A stretch of DNA of 64,000 nucleotides from contig OY743184.1 in the NCBI GenBank assembly GCA_963555705.1, positions 32,064,614 through 32,128,613 on the forward strand, given 5' to 3'. The notes beneath the pieces are model-generated. The model did not search any database. It was not told the origin of the DNA and worked only from the letters and a program-made list of their open reading frames with translations. Shown in pieces: positions 22,635 to 33,119 of the stretch. The position numbers and the translations under genes were made by a program. Position 1 is the first letter of the stretch, and every line of letters starts with the position of its first letter. The stretch comes from Ligustrum vulgare. Its lineage: Eukaryota > Streptophyta > Magnoliopsida > Lamiales > Oleaceae.

Positions 22635-23288
22635 TCATAAAGTTAAGTTTACATTAACCGGACTCCATTTTCGCTTGATTCCCCTTCCTTGCGACCAATC
22701 TATCTTAACCCCTGCTGGATCTTGTATTGAGATATATGACTGCAGCTTATCCAGTAGTTCATCAATAGTAGGAGCAGAAATAAGAAGTCTTCTGGAAAAT
22801 GGAGAGATGAATCCCTGTTCCACAGCATAATCAAGAAAGGTTAACAAACCATCAAAGAAATTGTTAACATTCAGAAGCCCAATAGGCTTAGTATGGAGAT
22901 CTAGTTGAGCCCACGAGGTAATGTTAAAGATTTCTTCTAAGGTACCAAAACCTCCGGGCAGGGCTATAAAGGCATCAGAACCATATAGCATACAAGTTAT
23001 GCGTTCATGGATGGATAAGGTTTGAACTTCATGCCCTCGTGTTTTGCCTGCAACATCTACCAAAGGGACAGGTATGACACCGATTACTTTTGATTTCTCT
23101 GCAAGAGCAGATTGGGAAACACAACCCATTAGACCACTGCTACCACCCCCATACACAAGAGTGATACCTTTTTCCCCCAGTTTCTTTCCAAGATCTACGG
23201 CCGTTTCTAGATAACTGAAGCCTTTCCCCACTTTTGATCCACAAAATACACAAATAGTTTTGATCTGTCGAAGTTTTGGTGCTTCCAT
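22635..23288 (-). CDS. LOG: LONELY GUY-type cytokinin-activating enzyme
   Basis: An intact, intronless 217-aa protein. LOG enzymes (cytokinin riboside 5'-monophosphate phosphoribohydrolase) release active free-base cytokinin in one step in cytosol and nucleus. Visible features: ICVFCGSKVGKG at 12-23, nucleotide-binding YGGGSSGLMG at 46-55, HER with the catalytic Arg at 96, and the signature PGGFGTLEE at 111-119 with catalytic Glu119, 23 residues later as in the family. The usual MAR before SDAFIALPGG is MLY. The core has normal length; the C-terminus (about 190-217) is a divergent basic tail. Plant LOG genes normally have several introns, so this is a retrocopy. The start is the conserved MEAP. 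It may be transcribed from its own TTTAAATAG-containing leader. Confidence 0.9.
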   Translation of the reverse strand: MEAPKLRQIKTICVFCGSKVGKGFSYLETAVDLGKKLGEKGITLVYGGGSSGLMGCVSQSALAEKSKVIGVIPVPLVDVAGKTRGHEVQTLSIHERITCMLYGSDAFIALPGGFGTLEEIFNITSWAQLDLHTKPIGLLNVNNFFDGLLTFLDYAVEQGFISPFSRRLLISAPTIDELLDKLQSYISIQDPAGVKIDWSQGRGIKRKWSPVNVNLTL

Positions 23289-23360
23289 CTTTGATAGTAT
23301 AGAAGAGGAAACTTACGAAGAAGATGTGATTTTGGGATGCCTGAACTATGAAATATGTTT

Positions 23361-23374
23361 GGCTATTTAAAGCC
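23361..23374 (-). promoter_or_regulatory. TATA-like motif upstream of LOG
   Basis: On the minus strand, GGCTTTAAATAGCC lies 73 bases upstream of the LOG start codon. Copy 2 keeps TTTAAATAGCC at 42885-42895, 74 bases before its LOG start, followed by a pyrimidine-rich leader in both. Conservation between decayed and intact copies suggests a promoter or subgenomic-type signal; expression is not shown. Confidence 0.4.
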
Positions 23375-23584
23375 GAAAAAATTTACTGTTTTTGATTGAT
23401 TATGAAAAAGTAAAGATTTACTTTTGACAAAATCGGCCAACTTTTGACTGTTTTACCAAAGATATCACCTTTCGGTGATTTATTTCCAGCTTTATCAAAA
23501 CTCGAGAAAGGAAAATATATTTTATTTCCAAAACGCGTGAAAGAAAACAGCAAAATATTTTAAATGTGTATCAAGAGATTTACC

Positions 23585-24136
23585 TTATATCATTGTTGAA
23601 CTGCCAGAAGCCTCATTTTGTAAAACAGACTGGCAAACAGGATCTTTTGCTATTATATTTTGGAGACTATAACGATTTTTGTCCTCGTTAAACTGAGCGT
23701 ATAAGGAGAGAAGTTCACGTTGCACATAACCACTTGGGTGCGTCTCAAGAGTCAGTCGAATATCATCCAAAGACTCCTTACTCAGTCCACCCTTTATGAA
23801 TTTGATTTTATCATCCCGATTAGTAGAAGAATATCCTACTGTTTTGCAACGAGTATCACAGTTCCAACGAGCACATTTGTAGCAACCATTCAGCCTTTTT
23901 GCTCTTCGTTTCTTTGCGAAGGTGCTTTTGCCTAAACCAGGCATGTGCTTTGGAAATGTCATAGGTAATTCACCAGATAGTCGAACCTTTGCTTCGATCA
24001 ACCAGCGAACATCTTCTGAAACACCATGAGCCATTAGCAACCTCAATCTTTCGAGTCTTATTCGATAAATTTTCCTCAGATCATTCATTGGAAGACTGGA
24101 ATAATACTTGCGAATGTTTGTAAGAATGATATCCAT
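23585..24136 (-). CDS. Virus-like zinc-knuckle nucleic-acid-binding ORF
   Basis: 183 aa from the Met at 24136. The same frame is open to a Met at 24184 (199 aa), but copy 2 starts at the position of 24136, and a conserved TTTAAATA motif lies between the two Mets. Seen (numbering from 24184): a helix-rich basic region at 22-75, GLGKSTFAKKRRAKR at 83-97, then Cys101, Cys104, Cys109 and Cys113 (CxxC-x4-C-x3-C), then a hydrophilic tail. A GxSxxAKxRRA basic run directly before such a knuckle is characteristic of the small Cys-rich nucleic-acid-binding proteins of Betaflexiviridae, so an endogenous viral origin is likely. The N-terminal part is longer than I expect for those proteins. An unknown plant zinc-finger protein is the alternative. 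No other viral gene was found nearby. Confidence 0.55.
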   Translation of the reverse strand: MDIILTNIRKYYSSLPMNDLRKIYRIRLERLRLLMAHGVSEDVRWLIEAKVRLSGELPMTFPKHMPGLGKSTFAKKRRAKRLNGCYKCARWNCDTRCKTVGYSSTNRDDKIKFIKGGLSKESLDDIRLTLETHPSGYVQRELLSLYAQFNEDKNRYSLQNIIAKDPVCQSVLQNEASGSSTMI

Positions 24137-24170
24137 GTTTTTGATGGATCTAACCTCTTCCCAGCATGAA

Positions 24171-24181
24171 CTATTTAAAAG
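24171..24181 (-). promoter_or_regulatory. TATA-like motif upstream of virus-like ORF
   Basis: CTTTTAAATAG on the minus strand, about 35 bases before the Met at 24136. The counterpart in copy 2 is TTTAAATA at 42107-42114. The same core occurs upstream of LOG in both copies, so the two ORFs share a similar upstream signal. Confidence 0.35.
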
Positions 24182-25056
24182 CATTAAGGATCGGAGGGAA
24201 TCCGCGTGATATTGATTCCAGCAAGAAAGCGCGGAATAGAATAATGGAAAAGAGGGAACAAGAGTTTATGCGCCGTTTACTTTCTTGATAAAAGGAAGAT
24301 TTGATGATGACGGGATTTGAGATATGGAATATTTTCTTAGATTTTGGGTACTGATATTTTGATATAATAATCAAGGTATAGAAATAATACGGGGATACGT
24401 GAAAGTGAAATAAGGACTGTATTGAATCAGGATTAATAAGTTTGTGCAAGTGAAAGGAATACCTTACGGGAAATGTTATGATATTTGAGTTAAGAATTTT
24501 AATTATTTGGGAGATATTTGTTTATTGAATTTTGCAGAAATTTTGGGTTACAAATATTGTAAAGATAAACTGATGATTATGTTGATATGTGAATAACATG
24601 TTTGGGTATATTACATAGAGAATATTCAGGTAATCGTTTTAATTATTTTGGGATATTTGGTGATAAGAAGAAATGACAAATTATTATGGTATGATATGAT
24701 AGTAAAGATTTATTGAAATTTTAGAGATATTAATACGAATATTTGAGGTTACATGATACGATAAGTGACAGGTTACATGAGTACTACAAGATATGATGAA
24801 ATATCACATACGATTGGAAATTTTCATTTTGAGTCAGAATTTATGAGTAGACACATATGTCTATTATTGATAAGAAAAGTACATGTTCTTAAGAAAACAA
24901 AGAGATGCATTTAGTAAAAGTCCAGTGGGTTAGATATTATAATGATGAGATTACTAAGAGAAAGAAAGAAGAGAAGAGATTCTGATTAAGTGTTCAGAAA
25001 TCATAAGATCAAGTAAGTTTAATTTCGAGGACGAAATTATTTTAAGGGGGTAAGTT

Positions 25057-26802
25057 TGTAGCGACCAAGAATTTTTACGCGATTAATAATTATTTTAATA
25101 GAAAATCGTGTCGCTACTATTTCACCCATTTTTATTAAGTTAACGCCACGACGTATTCGTATAGCCAAGTCAAGAAATAATCGAGATCGTTCGATTTTAA
25201 ATTAAATTCCGAATTTCTAAAAATATCTCCATTCTCTTGATTTAAAGTATATTAAGTCCAAGTACTTAATTCAATGTTATCCCAATATTTATTTGTACAA
25301 AAATTACTTTTATTATTTAAATTAAGAAAATATATGCAAGCATGAGAGGTTCCATTATATATAATAATTATGAGAATCTTAATTTAATAAATATGGAAAA
25401 GTATATAAATGGTTGATAGATTCCATTATATGTAATCATGAAGAGCATAATATTTGTATAAATATGGAAAAGTATATGAATGAATTATATACTCCATTAT
25501 ATATAATCATGAAGAGCATAATATTTGTATAAATATGGAAAAGTATATGAATGATTGATAAGACTCCATTATATGTAATCATGAAGAGCATAATATTTGT
25601 ATAAATATGGAAAAGTATATGAATGAATTATATACTCCATTATATATAATCATGAAGAGCATAATATTTGTATAAATATGGAAAAGTATATGAATGATTG
25701 ATAAGACTCCATTATATGTAATCATGAAGAGCATAATATTTGTATAAATATGGAAAAGTATATGAATGATTTATATACTCCATTATATATAATCATGAAG
25801 AGCATATTATTTGTATAAATATGGAAAAGTATATGAATGGTGCTTTACTTTAAGAAAATGATGTGTTAAAATTAATAGAATTGAATGATTATGTTTACAA
25901 TATGCCAACTTTATACATCTATTTAAACCCATCTCTTTTACACACAACTCTACACATATACACTTATTTCCAATCTCTTGACAAAATCCACAAGTAAGAG
26001 AAATTCAAGGTGGTCAAGAAAGTTTTGGTCCATTTACTACTACACTTCATTTTAATCTTTTAAAAGGTAAGTATATCTTATGTTTTTATGAAAAGTAAGT
26101 ATGTTTTTATGAAAGGTAAATACACCTTATGTTTTTATGAAAAGTAAGTATGTTTTTATGACAAGTAAGTATATCTTATGTTTTTATGAAAAGTAAGTAT
26201 GTTTTTATGAAAGGTAAATACACCTTATGTTTTTATGAAAAGTAAGTATGTTTTTATGACAAGTAAGTATATCTTATGTTTTTATGAAAATGTTTGAATC
26301 ATTGCTATGAAATCAATCTCACAAGATTGTTATGGGTTCCATATGATATGTTTATGATTATGCTAAGGGGACCGGAGTTTAGTAGCGCTACACATAAGAA
26401 TTCTTGCCATTTAAGTTCGGTAAAATTCTTGTGTCTCCCTATGTTTATGAGTATTTCGATCCTATCCTATGTTATGATGAAGATGATCCATATGCTTTCA
26501 AAAGAAAATTTATGCTTGGTATACTTACTGGGATTTTATAAATCTCACTCCACGATATTTACCATTTTCAGATAATTGAAGGTTCGAGGCGGTCAACATG
26601 GAAGTGGCAAAAGTGGTTAAGATTGATGAGATAATTATGTTGAACTTTATGTAAGAAAATTATGTTCTAATTTTATTCACCAATAAAATTATGGGATTCT
26701 AATTATTCTTTTGAATAATTTTACATTACTATTTAAGTCTCGATAATATGATATGAGTCACTTTTAGTGGCACTCGAATGGTCGAGAATTCGGGTCGTCA
26801 CA
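25057..26802 (+). repeat. 3' LTR of element 1
   Basis: Line-by-line identical to the 5' LTR at +6420 bp. It is preceded by TTTAAGGGGG (25041-25050), the polypurine tract, itself in a GAGGACGAAATTATTTTAAG context common just before the 3' LTR of plant chromovirus-type Gypsy elements. Confidence 0.95.
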
Positions 26803-26807
26803 TGCTC

Positions 26808-28974
26808 GACTTTCCATGTGTGTGTGTGTGTGTGTGAATATCCAAAGTCAAACGCATACTCATATGAAAATGTACTTAACATAATGTGGCTATTAATGGA
26901 TTTAACACCGAATCCCATATGGTCAAACAATGATTTTTTGTTTATTTTTCTCACATCTCTCATGTATGATCACAGATTTATGATTTTCTCTCCAATCCAA
27001 AGGTTCCCTCTATTTATGTAATTTCTAAATATCAATACATTGCATTTATCCGCACAAAGCAATTAGAATTAGACAAATTTACATAAAAGATCGATGGTGA
27101 TCAGTTCCCAATTTCACACCCTCAGTCTCTAAAGTTCTAGTCTCCAAGCTTATTCCAAGCACTTTTATTTATTTCTGTTTTTTTTTCCCTTCTTTTTCTA
27201 ATCTTTTTTACAATACTTTTATTATTTACTCGAGTCATTAAGGTTACAAAGAATAGTAAAAGATGATTTTGTGTATTATTTGTAAGTCATATCTCCCTTA
27301 AGCTTTCTAATTGACCCAAGTAACGAGCTTTGGGTTAATAACTCCCAACTCAGATGAATTTAGGATACCAGGTTTTAGCATCCTTAAAAGCTTAATTGCT
27401 CGAGTAAAAAAGACTACGAAGAGAATAATAAGACTATTTTATATGAAGCTAGTGTTTATTTATTCTTGTTGACTAAAACGTCTTCAATCCAAGGCATTTT
27501 TCAAAAACTTCAGACCTTGTGCATCCCTATACTTATCATTCCATCCCCAAACTTCCCTTGAGCAAGTTTGGTTTCTATGTAAAGGTTAGGATTTGCATAG
27601 ATCTAAGGTTAGGGATTACAAAGTCAATCCTAAGTCAGATATCATAAATAAAGCAAGTGCTTAGTTTCATAAAATCTAACATGAATAAGCAGCTAATGAG
27701 AAATCAAGTTCAAATGTTGTCCATTATTCTAACCAAAGCACAAATTCAATTCAAACAATATCATTGATAGCAAACAACTTAACAAAATTTATAATTTTTT
27801 TCAATTTTTTTTTCACTTTTTTTTTATATACATATCCCAAAAATTCGAATGAATGAGCATGTAAACTAGCAATAAATGAGATTCTTAACTCCAAACTAGA
27901 GGAATACATTGCCCTCAATGTATGTCAAAATAGATATTTGAAATAAACACAATACATACAAGAGGTGTTCAAGTACTTCGGGAATCTTCAATCATGCGTC
28001 AATTCGTTCCTTAAGAATTCGACAGTCCTTCGGGATCAACTTTGACAAGTTTGGAATCCCTAATTTCGTGTCCCAAATGTGGTATTTGTAGATATGCTCG
28101 GACTTTAGGTTACTTGGAGGAGAAGTTTGCTGAAAATCGCGCAAAAGCCCAACAGTTCGGCCTAGCGGATTACCGTGCTGTCATGTGGTTATAGGTTGCG
28201 TGACCCGCACCTCTACAGGTTTAGGCTTAGTCGTGGATTTTGGTGGCCATGCGACCGCGCGCTTCACTTCCATACGGTCGCGCAGTTTACCAGAAGAATG
28301 CAATTTTCATCAATTGCAGTGTTAGAAGTTGGTCTTTGATCTTTTATTGCACATCTGATCTCTCAACTATCTGTTGTAATTTAGTCCCAAAACTTTTGAT
28401 TTTTTTAAATTTTGATTTCTTCTTCAGCTTTTCTTACAATTGGTCATTTGATTCACTTCATCAACTCTTGATTTTCACACTTTGACACTTTTATCATCCA
28501 ATTGCTTGATTTTGGCTTCAATTCCATTGTTTTGTTAACTTTGAGGTTATTCCTGAAATATAAACAAATACTAACAAGATAAATAGCAAATATTCTTAAA
28601 CAAACAAATAAAATCCTACTTTTATTATAGAAATAAGTATATAAAATACATTTATCAGTCACAACACACCAATTACCATGGATATATCATCTCGTGAGAA
28701 ACCACATGATTTCTTCACCTTAGACACATAATTTGGATTCATCTATCGATCGAATAGTCACGTTCATACACGCAAATTTTGAAACTATAATTTTGAGGTT
28801 TCAAAATTTAGAGGTGACACCTTAAAAGGTTGTGGTGAGGTGTCAAAATTCTATTGAGAAGACTTTTCAAGAAGAAAACAAGTCTTGTAATTTTTCAAAA
28901 ATAAAATATTTTAGCATCCACGCTCAATATTCAATGACAACCTAACGTTCAAGAAGAAACGAACGATTTTACCC
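26808..28974. other. Spacer with (TG)n and LTR-like debris
   Basis: A (TG)n run lies at about 26817-26837. From about 27.9 to 28.66 kb the minus strand reads like a long LTR: a TGATAAATGTATT start near 28659 and GC-rich GACCGCGCGC/GGTCGCGC phrases near 28250. Similar phrases recur at 18.2 and 37.8 kb. No coding frame is convincing; the ORFs at 28240-28485 and 28453-28662 show no motif. Confidence 0.35.
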
Positions 28975-29250
28975 CTCATGAAGTGGGTGAGTTGGTGGAA
29001 TAGGTGTGCATAGAGACCTTTGGTCACGAATTCGATTTCTCCTATCAGCACTTTCTCGATCGAGCATGTTGCACCGAACTTGTGTAGTGCAATTTACCTG
29101 ACTAACATAATTTGCATGCTATTGCGTTAACCTTAAAATTTATCTAGTACGCACGTGCTGAATATAGTGCAATTTACCTGACTAACATAATTTGCATGCT
29201 ATTGCGTCAACCTTAAAATTTATCTAGTACGCACGTGCTGAATAGCAACT
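28975..29250 (+). mobile_element. tRNA-derived SINE with internal 80-bp duplication
   Basis: GTGGGTGAGTTGGTGGAAT resembles a pol III box A, and CACGAATTCGATTTCTCC, about 35 bases later, a box B (GGTTCGANNCC type). A body with TCGAGCATGTTGCACCGAAC and TAGTGCAATTTACCTG follows, as in common plant SINEs. An 80-bp segment is duplicated in tandem (29085-29164 and 29165-29244) with a single clear difference. Confidence 0.6.
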
Positions 29251-30060
29251 AGGAGTTCCTTCGTTACAAAAATTTTCTTGAGCAAAATGTGACAGTCTTG
29301 TATGAATACCATGTGATTCTCAAGGTTAATTTGTAGGTTTTTATTACGTTTTTAAGAGAAGGATAATTTTTTCCTCGCAGTAATCACAAATATTCTCTCT
29401 CCAATTTTTAACAAAATATTTTACTTAAAAAACACCAAAAAAAAACAAAAAAAAAACAAAACACCATGAAGAATGCCACCGAACATACTGAGCATTTTAC
29501 GAACTAAACAACAGCCGGAGAAAAATTCTCTATTTGTAACTTTACACTAGCAAAGAAGTCATCTAATAAGAACAGAGTCGTGTCATGTCTTTCAACCAAG
29601 GAAAAGGTTGACGAGTGAACAAATTTTTATGTTTTCAAATATGTCCTTATTTAATATATCTATTATTATTAATAAATATACAATAATTATATTTATTACA
29701 TTATTTAATGTTGAGACATATTAGTAAAATGTAAGAAAAATTTATACTTTCAACTACATTAATTAATTTTTTTTAAATCCATGTGAAAATATGAGCAAGC
29801 CTATCTTCACGGACTTACGGGGAGTAATCAGTTTTCATACTAGGATGTGTGAAATTAATATAGCACACCAAAATGCCAGTACAATGACACGAACCGTAAG
29901 TTTAGATTCAGGCATTAAAGCATACATTGTTCACAAATTCAGGAGTAAAAAAAAAAAACGCAGAAAACTACAATAACATGAGACTGAACAAATTAACAAA
30001 TTTGAAAAGCTAATTAGACTAAATTTTGTCAGCAATGTAAAACAATGGGCCATGACGTTC
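29251..30060. other. Intergenic, downstream of GRF
   Basis: AT-rich spacer; the last part probably holds the GRF 3' UTR. The small plus-strand ORF at 29791-29976 shows no motif. Nothing else was recognised. Confidence 0.4.
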
Positions 30061-33000
30061 TTACATTGGAGGGAAGGATGGATTCATTAAACTTGTACCT
30101 CTGAGTCCACTGCAAAGGCTAGCCCCATCGAGTGTCTTGCTACTCTCTGCCCTAGGGCTACTCCCGGCACTGCTGTTAGATAGGGAACCATACGCACCCC
30201 TCTGTAAAACCCCAGTGGGAGATGATGCCAAATGGGAGCCACTATCCCAGCCCTCCATCAGCCTCAGAGCCTTGATGTTCTGATGATCATTTTTGCTGTT
30301 ATTGGTGCGATGTAAAACCTCCGCGAGAGGTCCACCATCGGAGTGTTCCCAAGAAATGGGGATCCAGTTGGTTTGTCTTTGGCTCTGTTCACTTAAGATG
30401 GTGCCTACTCCCAATCCCATATGGGTCGCCTCGAGCTCTCGGGATACTCTCAATGGAGAGGCTCTAAGCTTTTCGTTTGTGGGAGATGATGTAGAAGACA
30501 TGAAGTCCGGTTTGACCATGGGGATGGAAATTGAAAGCTGAGTCCTGTCCGACTGCATATCCAAATCAGGCCACGAAATGGCCGAGCATTCTGATGGGTT
30601 TCTGGGCCATTCATCCATGAACTGGCGAAGTGGATGCCTTGATTTGCTTTCATGATCATTGAGATTGCAGTTCACAAATGAAGAACTTCTATTTAAAGGA
30701 TTGAGCAAAGAATCAGAACATACTAATCCGAACTCGGAGCAAGAGGATTCGACATATGCATATTGCTGTTTGGGAATGGAATATCGGTTGTCTTTCAGAC
30801 TTGTGCTTGACGATAACATGGAGAGCCCTGTTGCATGTTGATATCCCTCGTCCACGTTTTCCTTTTCGAGAAAACTCCTGTTAAAAGGATAACAGTTAAA
30901 TGTTCATAAGACCAGAGGAAAGAGAGGATTTTTGTGTAACATGGAAAATCGAAATTTCCATAGGAATTTGCAAGTTTGTCCTTGAATTGTATTCAGTGTT
31001 TTAAAAAGTGAAAAGTGAAACGAAGCTGCGAGAACGAGCTTCAAACTTATGCACACCTAAGCCAGATAATGCACGAGCAAAACGCGGGCAAAGAGCGAAA
31101 CGTGACGAAGCGAAGGTCAAGTTTCAAGCTTAAGTACGCCTAAACTTAAGCGATCTTTTTAGAACAGAGATTGCAATATATTTTCCCCACTTTGTTCAAA
31201 AAGAACAGTAACCTTAAGAAAGGACTTGAATTTATAACATCAATCAATAATTTGACACCAAAGCCTAAACTGTTTCATTGAAGGTCAGAATTTTGAATGC
31301 GGATACATGGAATGGATCTGTAGGGTGTCCATTAATCTACCTGCTGATATTTTGGGTCGCGGACGAAGGATTTTTAGAACCGGACTGCGAGTTGTGATGA
31401 TGATGCAAAAGCACAAGATTGTTTGATACACCAGCTCCAGGCACCACAGTTGCTTCTGAGGTGGAGGAAGTCATGGGCATTGGCTTGGTGGTAGTCATGT
31501 TGGTTCCGGTAACGGAATGGCCCGATTGGCCTTCCACAGGCTTTCTTGAACGGTGACGGCCTCTGTTCATATGCCGCTCACAATATTTCTGGTCGACAAC
31601 TGCATCTCTAGAGCACCGCCATTTCTTCCCATCAGTCCTTCGACACCTTCCTGGTTCAGGATCAGTGTTGGAAAATCCCAGATGGAATGCACCCCATCCC
31701 ACTGCTCAACATACATCCAAAGAAACCGGGTCATTAATCGAAATATAAAGAAGAACATGTATGAAATATGAAAACAGAGAATCATTACTGAAAACAAGAT
31801 CCACTTTTGCAAACATGAGAACAATCTCTACTAATATATATATATATATATATATACCACGTTCAAGTAGAAAAGAAACTCACAAGTATTGGGTCTTAGG
31901 CCAGAAAAGCTGGAGAAAGCAGCAGATTCGAGGGCTTTTCTGATGGGATTTAGAAGATAAGTTGGAATAGGCACATTTGCAATGATATACTTGTAGATCA
32001 AAGCCTGTTGCTCTAACTCCATCCATTGTGATGGAGTAAATGGCCCTCTAACCCCAGATGGCACCCCTTGAGTGATAGCAGCATTTATGCCTCCAGGCAA
32101 GTATCCTGAATCAGAAAGATGAAAGCATTCCAGTAAAACTCACTATCTCAAAAAGAAGAAAACTGTTTAGTGACCAGTGAACCAATTGAATCTTTTCTTG
32201 CTTTGCTCTCCTACCCACCAAATATTTAAAGCTTTTTTTATCTTCTTTTTATTCTTAAACTGCTCCCAAATAGCTGCAAATCTGCTAGACAATTTGAACT
32301 CAAGATTATCACAACTGATTCCTCAACAACTAATCATGGCTACCTAGAGAGAGGTAAAAATCTACACATACATTTTTTTTTTTTTTTTGAACATTTTTGG
32401 ATGACATTTCGAGGTATCATCCAGACAAAGGTTGACATCGAGATGAGCCATCACCTCGGCATCATGGCACACCTCGACATCAACCATAATGACCCCTCAA
32501 ATAAGGTCCCAAAAAAATGTTCCTCGAATTTTTTTAAAATTATTCTCTCATTTATTTTGGATGAGGCTTAAAAAGGGACCAAACTGTGTTCACATGACAT
32601 GACCATCCCAACAGAAGAACAAATCAAAGATCACTTCTCCATAAAAGTGTTCAGACGCCCAATATATCCCCCGCAACTCAGAAAGCTGTTAGATTTCGCA
32701 TACCATATTAGAAGAAACTATGTCAAAAAAAAAAAAAAAAAATCCAAATACTTGCGCTAACCTGTGTTTCTATTAAAGGAATTTGACATTTTTTGATAGT
32801 AGGGCAATGTCAAAGTTTGAGAGTTGGGAGAAGAGAAACTGAGCATTTGTTGGCCTTGACAGAGGTTACTGCTATTAGATCTCAGCAAAGGGATTCTCTC
32901 CTGAAGCAGCATTGCCTCACTAGAAGCCGTCTTAGCCAGTTTAAACTCCCTATATTCATCTTCATCAGTGGTGCCTGCAGTCCTTTTTTGCTTGAAAAAT

Positions 33001-33119
33001 CCAGATCCGTAAAATTTGTGCTTTGCCTCAGCAACATTTTCTGAGGCAAAGACATTATTAGTTGTGGATGCAGTGGTTAAGTAAACCAAACCATCCAATC
33101 CCACAACCCCAGAATCCAT
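30061..33119 (-). CDS. GRF: GROWTH-REGULATING FACTOR, QLQ/WRC transcription factor
   Basis: Four coding exons with GT/AG borders: 33119-32762, 32105-31884, 31701-31341 and 30877-30061. The spliced frame is 1758 nt, 585 aa. GRFs act in the nucleus with GIF coactivators to promote cell proliferation. Exon 2 encodes the QLQ domain ([20 protein letters not shown]); exon 3 the WRC domain ([20 protein letters not shown], then KYCERH and a basic RGRHRSRKP signal). Exon 4 has the GGPLAEVL box and a Ser-rich tail ending NPSFPPM. QLQ is preceded by about 135 residues, which together with GGPL recalls the Arabidopsis GRF1/GRF2 class. No frame lesion is seen. Exon 3 carries the miR396 site. The gene is probably functional; the exact paralogue is not determined. 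Confidence 0.95.
31533..31553 (-). promoter_or_regulatory. miR396 target site in GRF exon 3
   Basis: A 21-nt stretch in the WRC-coding exon. The plus strand begins TTCCACAGG and ends CTTTCTTGAACG, i.e. the message has the standard GRF target for miR396, including the one-base bulge. It encodes the RSRKPVE region. It implies post-transcriptional repression in maturing tissue, as known for GRFs. Confidence 0.92.
32389..32522. mobile_element. Possible small MITE in GRF intron 1
   Basis: GAACATTTTTGG at the left and CCCAAAAAAATGTTC at the right are inverted repeats about 134 bp apart, preceded by a run of 16-18 T. The enclosed DNA is more GC-rich than the rest of the intron. No clear target duplication was found. 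Confidence 0.3.

Larger units (their letters stand above)
22400..24420 (-). other. LOG / virus-like two-gene module, copy 1
   Basis: On the minus strand the order is: about 240 bp of conserved leader, a virus-like zinc-knuckle ORF, a 296-bp spacer, LOG, and a three-fold 3' repeat. Homology with copy 2 (41930-43521, plus strand) runs through leader, ORFs, spacer and 3' repeats and fades beyond both ends. The module is antisense to its LTR carrier in both places. It thus behaves as one inherited unit, not two chance neighbours. Confidence 0.8.
18637..26802 (+). mobile_element. LTR element 1: non-autonomous, carries LOG module
   Basis: An 8166-bp element flanked by TGCTC on both sides (18632-18636 and 26803-26807). 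The 1746-bp LTRs are TGTAGCGACC...GGTCGTCACA; the offset between copies is exactly 6420 bp and I saw no difference between them, so the insertion is very recent. A perfect TGGTATCAGAGC primer site follows the left LTR, and AAGGGGG lies just before the right LTR, giving plus orientation. The 4.7-kb interior has no gag, protease, integrase or RT. It contains part of a second Gypsy-like LTR and, on the opposite strand, the virus-like ORF plus LOG module. It must have been moved by enzymes from another element. Confidence 0.93.

Noticed and set aside
24171..24449. 92-aa minus-strand ORF upstream of the virus-like ORF, considered as a coat-protein remnant
   Set aside because: The nucleotide sequence is conserved with copy 2, but the frame is not open there and no coat-protein motif is seen.
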